Assembly: GCA_030674185.1 (NCBI GenBank)
Contig: JAPXFY010000022.1
Location: 39,127,630-39,191,629, forward strand
Length of the DNA stretch: 64,000 nt
Reading direction: 5' to 3'
Origin: Monoplex corrugatus
Taxonomy: Eukaryota > Mollusca > Gastropoda > Littorinimorpha > Ranellidae
The translations under genes and the position numbers were made by a program. Under the pieces are notes generated by a model. That model was not told the DNA's origin and searched no databases. It worked only from the letters and a program-made list of their open reading frames with translations. This document shows positions 32,241 to 43,735 of the stretch, piece by piece (positions within the stretch are counted from its first letter, which is position 1; each line of letters begins with the position of its first letter).

Positions 32241-32640
32241 GGGATAGAGAGGGCGAAAGATGTGCTTCTGATACTAGTTATGTATAAATTCCTCGATACA
32301 GATGTTCCACAGTTGGTCGTCGCTCTTTTTCTGTGTCTGGTCCATACAACTGGAACGATCTTTCTCCCATCTATTCGACAGTCACATATTCTTCTTCCTT
32401 CAGGTCTAGCTTGAAGACATAACTTTTTGTTCAGCAGTGATTTCCCCCTTTAAGCCCTCACTCTTTTTGCCCACTCCCCTCCTGTCCTCCCCCTCACAGT
32501 TTGTGTGTGCTTTGTGCCCTGGGCTTTTGGTCGTTGTTGTGTGATTGCTTTGATGAATGATTAGAGTGCGTGCCTTGGTTTGATTCTTGTATCAAGATTT
32601 GGCGCCTCATAAATGCCATTACTATTATTGTTATTCTTCT
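32241..32640 (+). mobile_element. LINE 3' end fragment (CR1/L2-like)
   Basis: Plus-strand reading RSFSVSGPYNWNDLSPIYST ... FRSSLKT is the C-terminal signature also seen in the LINE at 6780-7565. It is followed by a 3' UTR ending AAGATTTGGCGCCTCATAAA and an ATT-rich tail. Severely 5'-truncated. Confidence 0.82.
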
Positions 32641-32770
32641 TCTTATTATTATTACTATTATTTTTTTATTATTATTATTGTTATTATTATCATTATCACC
32701 ATATTATTATTATCGTCATCATCATCATTGTTATCATTATTAGTATCATCATCATCAGTAGTAGCAGTAG
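32600..32770. repeat. (ATT/ATC)n tail
   Basis: Trinucleotide-rich run of TTA, TTG and TCA units extending the LINE tail. Confidence 0.85.
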
Positions 32771-32984
32771 CATTATTTCAAACAGTGTTGGCAGTTCCAG
32801 AGAAAGTGCTGCTCACACACCTTTCCCCAAGAGTTCAGACTTTAAGCAGTCACATCCACGTGAGCCTGATCTTGGAACTGTACCTTTCACACTTATGCTA
32901 TTGTGACACCTCTACACTCCACAGTTTTGACCAAAATTCCCAAAAGATCCAGCCATAAAGAGCTGAGAAACTCTTGTATACATA

Positions 32985-33371
32985 TTTTTGTCACTCTCGC
33001 TCTCTCCCCCCCTCCCCCACTCTCTCACACCACACACACACACCACTTTCTTACACACACACACATATACACACAACACATTCTCTCTTACACACACAGA
33101 GACACACACACACACACACACAAACACTCACACCACACTTTCTTTCTCTCTCTCTCTCCCATATACAAACACCACTTTCTCTCTTAGACACACACACACA
33201 CACACACTTTCTTTCTTACACACGCACACCACACTTTCTTTCTTACACACACAAACAACACATTCTCTTACACACACACTTACACACACAAAACACACCC
33301 ACACCCACCCACCCCCTTTCTGCCATATACCCCCCCCCCCCAATCACGCAACCCCCCCCCCCCCCCCCCCC
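32985..33371. repeat. CA-, CT- and C-rich low-complexity tract
   Basis: Interrupted (CA)n with CTTTCTT blocks, then two C homopolymer runs at about 33330-33371 that end 11 bp below the donor of the neighbouring GIT exon. Confidence 0.9.
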
Positions 33372-33381
33372 AGATAGTCAC

Positions 33382-33633
33382 CTGTTGTGGTTGCCCTCCT
33401 GAGCAGTCTGCAGCAGCTCCTGGATTTTCCGTGTGACTTTCTCCGTCTTCTTCACCACCTCCTGCTGCGTGGGCATAGTCCGCACTGCCGGCATCGCCCC
33501 TTCTTCCCCCTGCTCCTCCCCCTCACCCTCTCGCTCCCTCTCCACCGTCATCCCTTGAGAACAGAGTGAGTCGAGGTCATCCGTCTCTGAGAACTCAGCG
33601 CCCGAGGACTGCACGTCTTGAGCCTGAAGATCC
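33382..33633 (-). CDS. GIT: GIT exon: start of FAH (paxillin-binding) domain
   Basis: Acceptor TTTTTAACAG, donor GTGACT, 252 nt. A low-complexity acidic N-terminal part (SETDDLDSL, then an E/G-rich run) leads to TQQEVVKKTEKVTRKIQELL QTAQEGNHN, equivalent to vertebrate EDVILKTEQVTKNIQELLRAAQE. This is helix 1 of the FAH bundle that binds paxillin LD4. The first base completes a Gly codon with GG from the repeat exon, which supports that junction. Confidence 0.94.
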
Positions 33634-33764
33634 CTGTTAAAAATCAAATGCAGAAATCAATATTTGTTTTTTCGAATACAGTCAGCTCTATTTATCTAAA
33701 CTCATTAAGTTTTCCTTCTTCCTGTGTCATCTTGTGCAACCATTTTTCAAGGAAAAACAATGGC

Positions 33765-34010
33765 AAAATGGAAGAAAGGCAAACCTCCAATCTCGTACAT
33801 CCAGAACATAACCAACATCAGTGGCAAAAAGGAAGAAAGGCACACCTCCAATCTCATGCATTGAGAACATAACCAGCATCAGTGGTCTAAATATTCAAGA
33901 AGTTATCTACAAAAGTCAAGACAGAGCGGCCTGGAGGGAGACGGTAATGTGTGTGTCAAAATGTGCAGCAGCCAACACCAAACCTGGTGACACTGACACG
34001 TGAGACACTC
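33765..34010 (+). mobile_element. LINE tail fragment, second type
   Basis: Two tandem copies of GGCAAAAXGGAAGAAAGGCA-type text followed by ATCCAGAACATAACCAACAT and GCAGCAGCCAACACCAAACC. The same family is at 45020-45160 and 50475-50930, inverted. Confidence 0.7.
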
Positions 34011-34269
34011 AAGTTAAATTCACATACACAGTCTTCTGACGACCATTTGAGAGATTGATGTTTGTCGCAAGTTACTTCTGTAAACTTTAAAGAAACAAAT
34101 GTTTTGTCTGGACATGATGCTCATTCTACTAGATCAGATAACATGTTTGATCTGATAATGTTCCATGCAAACTTCTGTATTTATAAATGGACATACAATG
34201 ATGATGTACCATCGATAAATTTATTCATAGTATCTGAAAGCAGCTTATGACACCGAGAAACATGCAACA

Positions 34270-34430
34270 TTAACCCTTTGACTCCCGCACCCTGTCCATC
34301 AGCTTCCTTCATTGCCAACCATACTAGCAAAGCAAAAACTCAACCCTTTAAGTTTAACCCTTTTGATTCCCTCACCGTGTCCACCAGCATCCTGCATTGT
34401 CAACCATGCTAGCAAATCAAAAACATAGCT
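34270..34430. mobile_element. TTAA-MITE fragments
   Basis: Left terminus at TTAA 34270; scrambled internal pieces (CAACCATACTAGCAAAGCAA, GATTCCCTCACC) up to about 34430. Confidence 0.7.
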
Positions 34431-34644
34431 TCCCTCTCTGTTGGCAATTTTATGGGGGTGTTTTCACCCTTGTTTAGATAGTTCAGAAGGTGACAGGTTG
34501 ATACTCTTGCTATGTTGTATGTAGTGTAATGCATTTATAACGTGTGTGTACAGTATATGAATGCTAGATGTTTTGCGATTTGCTGTTTTCTGTTGTGATT
34601 GTGTTCTGTTGTCTTTCACATTTATTTTTCTCTATTTGGTTTCA

Positions 34645-34690
34645 TCATCATCATCATGTGCCCTGCCACATGGCTTTGACGACCATGACA
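34645..34690 (-). mobile_element. short RTE-like LINE tail remnant
   Basis: CATCATCATCATGTGCCCTG followed by CCACATGGCTTTGACGACCA, cut off at the array that starts near 34680. Confidence 0.65.
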
Positions 34691-35512
34691 CAACACAATA
34701 CAGCACAACCCAACTCAACCCAATGCAATGCAACACAACACAACACAATATAACATGACACAGCACAGCACAACTCAACCCAATGCAACACAGCACAGCA
34801 CAACACAGTCCAGCCCAGCCCAGCCCAGCCCAACACAACACAGCCCAGCCCAACTCAACCCAATGCAACGCAACACAACACAGCCCAGCCCAGCCCAACT
34901 CAACCCAACGCAATACAACACAGCACAGCACAGCCCAGCCCAACTCAACACAGCACAGCCCAACTCAACCCAATGCAACACAACACAACACAGCACAGCC
35001 CAACTCATCCCAATGCAACACAGCACAGAGCAATACAGCACAGAACAATACAGCACAGCACAGCCCAACACAGCACAGCACAGCCCAGCCCAACTCAACC
35101 CAATGCAACACAACACAACACAGCACAGCACAGCACAATCCAACTCAACCACGAACACAGCAACACAAGCACAGCCAACTAACATCAACACACACGCACA
35201 GCACAATACAGCAAGCCCATCAACCCAATGCAACACAACACAGCACAGCACAATACAGCACAGCCCAACTCAACCCAATGCAACACAACACAGCACAGCA
35301 CAATACAGCACAGCACAACTCAACCTAATGCAATGCAATGCAATACAACACAATACAGCACAACACAAGACAGCAGAGCACAACACAGCACAGCCCAACC
35401 AAACCAAACCCAACCCAAAGCAAGGCAAGGCAAGGCAAAGCAAGGCAACCCAACCCAAAGCAACAAAACATAACCCAACCCAACCCAAGCCAAACCCAAG
35501 CAGAAAATTACC
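34680..35512. repeat. CAACACAGC-type minisatellite abutting the GIT repeat exon
   Basis: Degenerate array of 5-bp-based words (CAACA, CAGCA, CAGCC) organised in units of about 35-50 bp with the recurring phrase CCCAACTCAACCCAATGCAA. It extends to within a few bases of the donor of the large GIT exon. It lies in the intron; open frames here (poly N/T/Q) are artefacts of the 5-bp word structure. Confidence 0.9.
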
Positions 35513-35518
35513 ACTAAC

Positions 35519-38267
35519 CCAGCAGAAGCGGAGGAAGGCAACACAGTTGGAGGGCTGTACCCATGAGTAACGCTGCTCGCACTTGACGACTCAAGCCCCT
35601 GGGGGACCCCCGTGCTGCAAGTTTCCAGCCCTGAATGCACAGCTGCCTCTGATGCCTCAAATCCTTGAGGCAGCACAGCACCAGGTGCCTCAAGCTCCAG
35701 AGGAGGCAGCGTGTTGGGCGCCTCGTGTCCTAAAGGAGGAACCGGAGCCTCTAATCCTGAAGGCGCAACTGGGTTAGATGCCTCGTAACCTTGAGGAAGA
35801 ACGGCAGTGGATGGCTCGTACCCCTGAGAGACGACAGCGCTGGGAAGGTCGCAACCTTGGGACAACACCACATTAGGCGTGTCATAGCCCAAAGGAATGA
35901 CCGGAGGTGGGGGATCGAATCCTAAGAGGTGAGACGCGCTCAACGCGTCGAAAGCTGGTGGGCATTCGACATCTGCGGCCAACTCTGTACTGTTTGGCCG
36001 GGTCGTGACAGGGGTATCCACACTCAGGGGTAGGAGGGGTGGAACAGGTATGTCGTCATCCAGCGACTCTGGTGACGATGGCCTCTCGAGACTCTGGAGA
36101 GCCACTAAGTCTGACCCGCTGTGAGACTGAGGAATGTGCATGTTTGGCGAGCTGCGACCTTGGGTCACCACGACTGCCTGTGCCAGGTCGTTACCCTGAG
36201 AAACAGCTGGTGGTGGTGATGGTGGTGGCGGAGGTGGTGGTGATGGTGACTCATAACCTTGCGAACCCGCAGGCTGCGACAGCTCATTGCTTTGGGAGAT
36301 TTCAGGATTTGGCGAATCGTGACCTTCAGACGTAACTGTCGTTGGTTGTTCGTGAGCAGGAGGAACGACCGTCTTTGGCTGACCACAATCCTGGGCTACT
36401 ACTGTATCTGCCAGGTCATGACTTTGAGGAGTGATAGAGTGCAGTGGCTCATGATCTTGAGAAACAGCTGTCGCTAGTGGCTCGTTATCTTCAGAAACAA
36501 TTGGATTTACCGGATCATAACCTTGGGACACAGCAGCCTTTGGCGGGTCAGCTGCTTGAGAGGCTGACCTGAATGTGCTGTGTCTTTGGGAAAGAGATTT
36601 TGGTGGGTCGTAACTTTGAGAAACTGACCTCAACGGATCATGACCTTGGCAAACTGACCTTGGCGGGTCATGATGACCTTGGTATCCTAACATCAGTGGC
36701 TCATGACCTTGAGAAACCGACCTCAGCTGCCCATGATCTTGGAGAACTGATCTCAGTTGGTCATGACCTTGAGAAAATGACCTCTGTGGATCGTGACTGT
36801 GAGAAACCGCCCTCAACTGATCATGCCTTTGGGAAACTGACCTCATTTGGTCATGGCCTTGAGACAGTGACCTCAACGGATCATGACCTTGTGAAACTGA
36901 CCTCAGATGCTCATGACCCTGAGAAAGCGACCTATGAGGATCATGACCTTGAGAAAATGACCTCATATGATCATGAGAAATTGACCTAAGTGGATCATGA
37001 CCCTGAGATGGGTCAGGACCTTGGAAAATTGACCCTGGTGTGTCCGGACCATGAGAGTGTGACCTTGGTGGTTCAGGACCGTGAGAAACGATGACCTTCA
37101 TGGAGTCATAACCCTGAGAAAGAACTGCCCTTGCCGGGTCGTAGCCGTGAGCAACAAACGCCCCAGCAGGGTCATAATCTTGGGAAACAATCGGCCTTGA
37201 AGGGTCATAACCTTGAGAAAGAAAGACCTGGGAGAAGTTTGCCATCACTGAGTCGTACCCCTGAGACAAAACAGCCCTCGGTGGATTGTGACCCTGAGCC
37301 ACCATAGCCACTGGTGGGTGGTAGCCATGGGAACCCATAGCCTTTGTGGGGTCATAGCCATGAGGAAGGATGGGTCTGGGCATTTCGTAACCGAGGGAAA
37401 CAGGAACCCTGGGAGGGTGGTAACCGTGGATGATGGCAGAATTGGTCTGGACGTAGGCGTGGGGGATGATATGTTTTGGATCGTAGGCGTGAGGTACCAC
37501 TGTTTTTGAAGGATCGAAGCCTGGCGGAATGCCAGCCTTGGTCGGGTCATAGCCCATGGGAACAAACGACTTTGATGGGTCGTATCCATGCGGGATATAC
37601 TGTTTGGTTGGGTCGTATCCAGGTGGGATGAACTGTTTCGATGGATCATATCCGGGAGGCAGGAATTGCTTCGAAGGGTCATATCCGGCTGGGGCGAATG
37701 GTTTTGATGGATCATATCCAGGAGGAATGACATGTTTTGACGGGTCGTAGACAGGTGGGATGGCGGCCTTGGCTGGGTCGTAACCTAATGGCATGATGGG
37801 TTTCTGTGGGTCATGTCCGTGTGGGACTGCTTTTGACGGGTCATACCCTGCGGGGATGGCAGCTTTTGTTGGGTCATAGTTTGACGGAATGGTGGTCTTC
37901 GGTGGATCATAGCCCGGATAGACGGTTGCCTTTGCTGGGTCGTAGCCCAGTTGGATGGTCATCTTTGCCGGGTCATAGCCCGGATGGATGGTTGCCTTTG
38001 TCGGGTCGTAGCTTGGAGCGACAGCTGCCTTCGTTGGGTGTAGCCCTGAGCAGCGGATGCCTTTGTTGGGTCATAGCCCGGAGGGATGACCCCTGATTTA
38101 CGGGGGTCGTGGCCTGGAGGAAGGGTGGATTTCGGTGGCTCATGGCCAGAGGATGCGACCGACTTTGGGGGGTCGTAGGCCTGGGAAAGAATTGCGTCAG
38201 GCAAGTCGTCAATCACCTCCAGTACGTTGGCGTTGAGTTGGTCTTCCAGGTCTGAGGACACTTGCTC
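35519..38267 (-). CDS. GIT: GIT giant exon: decapeptide repeat domain
   Basis: Acceptor ATCTGTTTTCAG then GAG CAA GTG; donor G|GTTAGT. After a short unique start (EQVSSDLEDQLNANVLEVID) it encodes about 80-90 near-decapeptide units. The first third is regular GYDPSK(A/x)(x)IPP. The middle third is GHDPLRSVSQ/GHDQLRSVSQ. The last third is degenerate (SQGYEPSTAVLPQ) and includes a proline run PPPPPPPSPPP near 36195-36250. The product would be disordered, Tyr/Asp/Pro- then His/Arg/Ser-rich, placed between the coiled coil and the FAH domain. Exit phase joins correctly to 33633. One base is missing near 38040 (YTQRRQ where YDPTKA is expected), so the exon is 2749 nt, one short of the length its phases require. 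That is either a true mutation or an assembly error. I do not know this domain from other GITs. Confidence 0.82.
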
Positions 38268-38309
38268 CTGAAAACAGATAATTCCGTACTTATCACCCAT
38301 GGTAGCGAA

Positions 38310-38670
38310 ACAAAAACTTCAACCCTTTCACCCCTCACCCTGTCCAACCACTTTCTGCATTATCAGCCACGATAGCAAAGCAAAAACTGAACCCTTTGAC
38401 TCCCTCACCCTATCTACCTCTTCCAATATCATCAGCCAAGATAGCAAAGCAAAACCTTAACCCTTTGACTCCCTCACCCTGTCCACATCTTCCAACATTA
38501 TCAGCCAAGATAGCAAAGCAATGTTGACAATTTCAGCAATATCAGCAAAAATAACAAAGGAAAAAACTTAACCCCTTTTCCTCCATCAGCTACTCATCAC
38601 CTTCCTGTAGAAAGTTCACAGACAGGCAGGAAGCTGGTGGATAGGATGAGAAAGTGAAGGATTATGTTTT
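38310..38670. mobile_element. degenerate TTAA-MITE fragments
   Basis: Repeated left-terminus pieces (CCCTTTGACTCCCTCACCCT) alternating with AGCCA(A/C)GATAGCAAAGCAAA, ending with AGGAAGCTGGTGGATAGGAT. Confidence 0.72.
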
Positions 38671-38885
38671 TTGCTGCAGGCGTTTGCCATGAGGGAGGCA
38701 AAAGGTTGTTTGTTTTTATTTTCTCAGGTGCATGCGTGCATGTTGCTTTACCCACACTATGCAGGCAGCATGCTGCTGCGCAGTCTGCATACTCCATCTT
38801 CCAAGGGTGTGCATGCAGGACATTTTCGTGTTTTCAAAAGCCACTGGACGTTGACATGACTAACAGGATACTGGAACATGGATAC
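38671..38885. other. unassigned; shares a short motif with 46985-47030
   Basis: GTGCATG..GCTTTACCCACACT is also present near 47000, suggesting a minor dispersed repeat. No gene. Confidence 0.45.
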
Positions 38886-39173
38886 TAACCCTTTGACTCC
38901 TGCACCCTATCCATCAACTGCAAAAACCTAACCCTTTGACTCCCTCACCCTATTATTATTATTGTTATCATTATTATTATCATTACTACTACTACTATTA
39001 CAATAATAATTATTATTATTACTATAATAACAACATCAACAATAACAATAATAATAATAAACAACAATAACAACAGGGGAGAGGGAGTCAAGCTAGAAGC
39101 TGGTGGATAGGGTCAGGGAGTCAAAAGGTTCAGTTTTGCAATTGGTGGATAAGCGCACAGAGTCAAAAGGTTA
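38886..39173. mobile_element. TTAA-MITE copy with internal (ATT)n expansion
   Basis: Left end CTAACCCTTTGACTCCTGCA; an ATT/ATA trinucleotide tract (38951-39080) replaces the centre; right end at TTAA 39170. Confidence 0.75.
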
Positions 39174-39324
39174 AGGTTCAAATCTACAGTATATAGACAA
39201 GGAATGACGACAACGATACTGTCCAGTGACGGCCATGGAGATGTTGGACACAGATGATGCCCCAACAACTGACCGCTCGACCCAGGACTCTGAAGACAAC
39301 ACACAGCCATGGACTACTACTATG

Positions 39325-39380
39325 CTGCTGCTATTACTACTGCTACTACTACTGCTGCTTCTGCTGCTGCTGCTACTATA
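39325..39380. repeat. (CTG/CTA)n trinucleotide repeat
   Basis: Mixed CTG, CTA and CTT units, just before a MITE. Confidence 0.9.
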
Positions 39381-39397
39381 TCATAATAACAATAATA

Positions 39398-39591
39398 TTA
39401 ACCCTTTGACTTCCGCACCCTATCCACCAACTGCAAAAACTTAACCCTTTGATTCCCTCACCTTATCCACCACCTTCTTTCAGGAAGCTGGTGGATAGGG
39501 CGAGGGAATCAAAGGGTTAGGTTTTTACTTTGCTAAGTATGGTTGGCAATGCAGGATGCTGGTGGACTGGGAGCGGGAGTCAAAGAGTTAA
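39398..39591. mobile_element. TTAA-MITE copy inside trinucleotide repeat
   Basis: TTAA at 39398 and 39588. AATAATA-type sequence on both sides suggests insertion into an existing trinucleotide tract. Confidence 0.85.
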
Positions 39592-40260
39592 CAGCAACAA
39601 TCGTAACAATAACAACAATAGTGCTAACAACAATTACAACAATAATGAAACAACAACAATATAATAATGATGATAATGATACTGATAATAACAATAATGA
39701 TACTGATGCTGCTGCTGCTGCAGCTGCTGCTGATGATGATGAAGAAGAAGAAAAAGAATAGTAATAATAATAATAATGATTATGATAACACCACCACAAC
39801 AAAAATGAATAAGAATAACAAGAATAATATATACTGATACTAATAATCAACATAATAATAATGACAATAATAATAATGATAACATTAATAATAACCAACA
39901 ATAAACCATTCAATGTATAAATGATTCATTCACTGTTATAACTGATGTTCATGCTATTATTCTTGTTGTCACTGTTGTTGTTTTTATGCTTTATGTTATT
40001 ATTGTTACTAGTGCTATTATTACTATCATCACTTATTATTGTTATTACTATAGTTATTAGTCAATTATTATCATGATCATTAATAATTTATTATCATTTT
40101 GATAATTATTATAATCATGATTATGATTATTATTTTTAGCATCATTATTACTCCTATTATAATCATTACTAGTATAATCATTATTATTACCATTATAATT
40201 ATTATCATCATCACAATTATTATCATCATTACCATCATTATTATTATCACTGACATCGAT
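39592..40260. repeat. long AT-rich trinucleotide tract
   Basis: AAC, AAT, GAT, GCT and ATT units over more than 600 bp. Not coding. Confidence 0.92.
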
Positions 40261-40744
40261 ACGGCAAAAGACCTGTTCCATACAGGTATATATTTTCATC
40301 ACACATGCTAATGAAGGTATCAATTTCATTCAGTTCAATTCAATCCAACAAAATACAACAACAAAACAGATACAAATCATTTCACAATGGGTCAGTAAAA
40401 ATGCAACAGAAGGCGTGAAGACAACACCAGAAAGCAGAAAAAAAAACCTTGGGTGGCAGCAAAAAAACAGAGAAAGGCAAAAAAGCAAAAACGTCAAGAA
40501 ATCATCAGTGATGCCCCGATGACCCACTCCTGGGTCAAGGTCAAGGGTCAGGTGAAGGTGAAGGTGAAAAGCAAAATGTGCAGCTGAACAACACATTTTT
40601 AAAAGCGGTGTGATGTACAGCGTGCCAAGAACAAAAGGCGAGGTGAGAGGGGATGGATGGGGTGGGGTGGGGAGGATTCCTGTATTTTGTCTTCAGTTTC
40701 TACTCTATCTCTTAAAAAGTCATGCATCTGGTGACCTTCATGAT
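40261..40744. other. unassigned intron sequence
   Basis: No repeat or gene recognised apart from GGTGAAGGTGAAGGTGAAA near 40550 and a GGGTGGGGTGGGGAGG G-rich tract near 40660, which could form a G-quadruplex. Confidence 0.45.
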
Positions 40745-40979
40745 TAATTATGTGTCAGTGTGCGTCAGTGTCGGTGTCAGTGCTGGAGTCAGTGTGTCAG
40801 AGTCAGCGCGGCATGTCTTTCTGAAGGCCATGGATCGGTGACCTTCATGATTATGTGTCAGTGTCGGTGTCAGTATGTCAGAGTCAATGCATCAGTGTCT
40901 TTCTGAGGGACATGGATCGGCGACCTTCACAATCATATGTCAATGTGTCAGTGTCAATGCGTGTCTCTGAAGACCATGG
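40745..40979. repeat. CAGTGT-type minisatellite, left part
   Basis: TCAGTGTCGGTGTCAGTG words inside a longer unit that includes CCATGGATCGGTGACCTTCA and TTTCTGA(A/G)GG. Interrupted at 40980 by a transposon and continued at 43068. Confidence 0.88.
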
Positions 40980-41785
40980 CACGGCTGTTTAAGGGTGATC
41001 ACTTAGTTTCGTCCTGCGGCGGCAGCTGTAGCAGTGCGAAGCCAACTTAGTGCTGCCCTGACCTAGAAATACGAGCTCGTAGCTCCGCCTTGTTACCGTC
41101 GATCTCGCTACGCCGTATAAGCGCAGTAGTAAATATTACAAACAAGTAACTTCAGTTTTCCACTAATTTTCTCAAGAGCTTTGTTTGTATTGGTCTGTAA
41201 TATGCATCATTAAAAAGATGAGATTTTTCTCAATAAAATGATATGTAACTCAACACGTTACGTGCATGTAAGTGTCTAACTAAACGCACAGAGAAGAAAG
41301 AGAATGAAAGACGGTGTTGACATGATTTTCAATCTTCGACCGTGAAATGATCAATGTTCCAACGCCGGTAAAATCCAAATGCCAGTTCTCGAATGAAAGT
41401 AAAGGCACACATTAGAAGAATGTTGTCTGTAGAGGACGGCTGTTTTTCATTTTTCATGTTTCGCAGCTTAGGGGCCACGTATAGCGTGTCGTAATAACAC
41501 ATGTGACAGCTAAGGTAAACAGGGATGCCGGCGAGGCGGTTGATGGTTACTGGTTCTGGCAGCTCATTAATCTTTAGTCTTCAGTGAATGTTGATATCAT
41601 TTCAGTCCTCTGGATAACGCTTACCATGTACACACTGTGGTAGAATTCCTCTGTGCTTGATAATTGTGTATAGTGTTGCCTTGGACATTTTTGTTTGAAA
41701 TATCAGTGTACTGAGACGACCAGAGTCAGGTTTTGCATGTTGTAGTTGTTGATTATCTCTGTTTATTTTCTTTTGTTTTTGTTGT

Positions 41786-41789
41786 GTGT

Positions 41790-41886
<97 letters not shown>
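41786..41886. repeat. (GT)n microsatellite
   Basis: About 50 almost uninterrupted GT units within the TIR element. Confidence 0.95.
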
Positions 41887-41888
<2 letters not shown>

Positions 41889-42072
41889 ATATTTCATGAG
41901 TGAGACAATTAATAAGGGCCCAAAGACATTAAGCGAAGTGCAAAGTATTCCTCTCTCTCTCTCTCTCTGTCTGTCTGTCTGTCTGTCTGTCTGTCATGAA
42001 TGAAATAAGTAATTAAAGACTTTTGAGTATTATTATCATTGTTAAGCAAAATACATAGTATTCTTGTGCGTG

Positions 42073-42173
<101 letters not shown>

Positions 42174-43067
42174 AGAGAGAGAGAGTGACAGACAGGCAGA
42201 CAGAAAGATTTCAGTGTAGTTAAGTGGGTATGATATTCAGGAGTTTTAATTTCTTTTTAATACCAGTGAACCTAAAGTTCTCGTAAATGTATTGTCTTCT
42301 CTCCCCCCCCCCCCCTCTCTCTCTCTCTCTATCGCTCTCTGTGTCTTTCCATTTTTTTTTAATGAATGGTCGTCTCAGTATCGTGATCCCAATCTTGACT
42401 CTTGTACGGACATGTGTGTATACGTTCCTACTATGGCAGTAAGGAGATTGCGGTATACAAGACTATCACTATCAGTGAAATGTTGGTTTTAGTGTGAAGG
42501 ATAATGGAGTCTATGCCGTTATCAGTGATCTCGATTTACCCACCGCTACCTCCACAAGAAGCCACGGAACATCTGTCTGGTAAGTCAGTCTGTTAAAACA
42601 TACTTTACTCTTCCTCTGTATGTGTTTCTTTCTGCTGTAATAACTGGTGAACTCTTGTTTTCGTTGTTGGAAGTTGGCTTATTTTTCTCATGAAACAGTG
42701 AAGGCGCGATATTTTCAGAATCGTTCTCCTCCTTTTCTGTGTAATCCCGTAACGCATTATGGCAACAAACCAGTTCGTGTTTGATATGTATGTGTAGGGG
42801 AGAGAGTCTACTTTTCGGTAAGATTGATAATTACATATATGGCTAGATGACCAAAGCAGTATTGCGGGAAATGTAGAAACAGTAGTAATCACGTCACACA
42901 AAGGCAGCCACACAGTACCGCTTGCCTACCGATGACTCACAGCTCCAAACTGCTGACGGGCCGTGTAGCGCAGCGGGTAAGCAGGAAAACACGCCTCTCG
43001 CGTGCGAATCGCTGACACCGTGTCCGAAAACTAAGTGATCGCCCTGAGGCCGGTTTAAACAGCCGTG

Positions 43068-43735
43068 CATGGATCAGTGACCTTCACAGTCATGTTTCAG
43101 GGTCAATGTCAGAGTCAGAGTCAATTCGTCAGTGTCTTGCTGAAGGCTATGGATCGGTGACTTTCACAGTCATGTGTTAGTGTGTCGGTGTCAGTGCGTC
43201 CGTGTCAGAATCAGTGTCAGTGTCTTTCTGAAGACCTTCACAATTAACTATGTGTCAATGTGTTGGTGTCAGTGTCAGAGACATTACTTCAGTGTCTCTC
43301 TAAGGCCATGGATTGGTGACTTTCACAATCAGCAATGTGTCAGTGTTTCAGTGTCGGTGTCAGTGTATCTGTGCATCAGCGTTAGTGTCAATGTCAGTGT
43401 CTTTTTGAGGGCCATGGATCGCTGACCTTCACAATAAACCACTTGTCAGTGTGTCGAGTGTCAGTGTCAGTCAGTGACCGAGTCAGTGTGTCAAGTGTCA
43501 GTGCATCAGAGTCAGTGTCAGTGTGTCAGAGTCAGTCAGTGTGTCAGAGTCAGTCAGTGTGTCAGAGTCAGTATGTCGGAATCAGTGTGTGTCAGAGTCA
43601 GATTCAGCGTGTCGATCAGATTCAGTGTGTCAGAGTGTCAGGGCCAGTGTGTCAGAGTCAAAGTCAATGTGTCATAGTGTGTCAGAGTCAACATGTCAGT
43701 GTGTTGGAGTCAGTGCCTGTGTTTTTCTGAAAGCC
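43068..43735. repeat. CAGTGT-type minisatellite, right part
   Basis: Continues the array cut at 40980: higher-order units with CCATGGATCGGTGACTTTCA, and from about 43440 a simpler GTGTCAGAGTCAGTCA array. Confidence 0.88.

Noticed and set aside
34728..35570. 280-residue Asn/Thr/Gln-rich frame resembling a prion-like domain
   Set aside because: Produced by the 5-bp CAACA/CAGCA words of a non-coding minisatellite; several frames on both strands are open, and it overlaps the GIT exon antisense.
36039..36989. Plus-strand open frames opposite the GIT repeat exon
   Set aside because: Shadows of a periodic coding exon on the other strand; they share its period and show no independent motif.
42957..43020. 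tRNA-like GTAGCGCAGCGGGTAAGC ... GCGTGCGAATCGC
   Set aside because: Box B does not match the GGTTCRANNCC consensus and the segment lies in the TIR arm; kept only as a remark in that entry.
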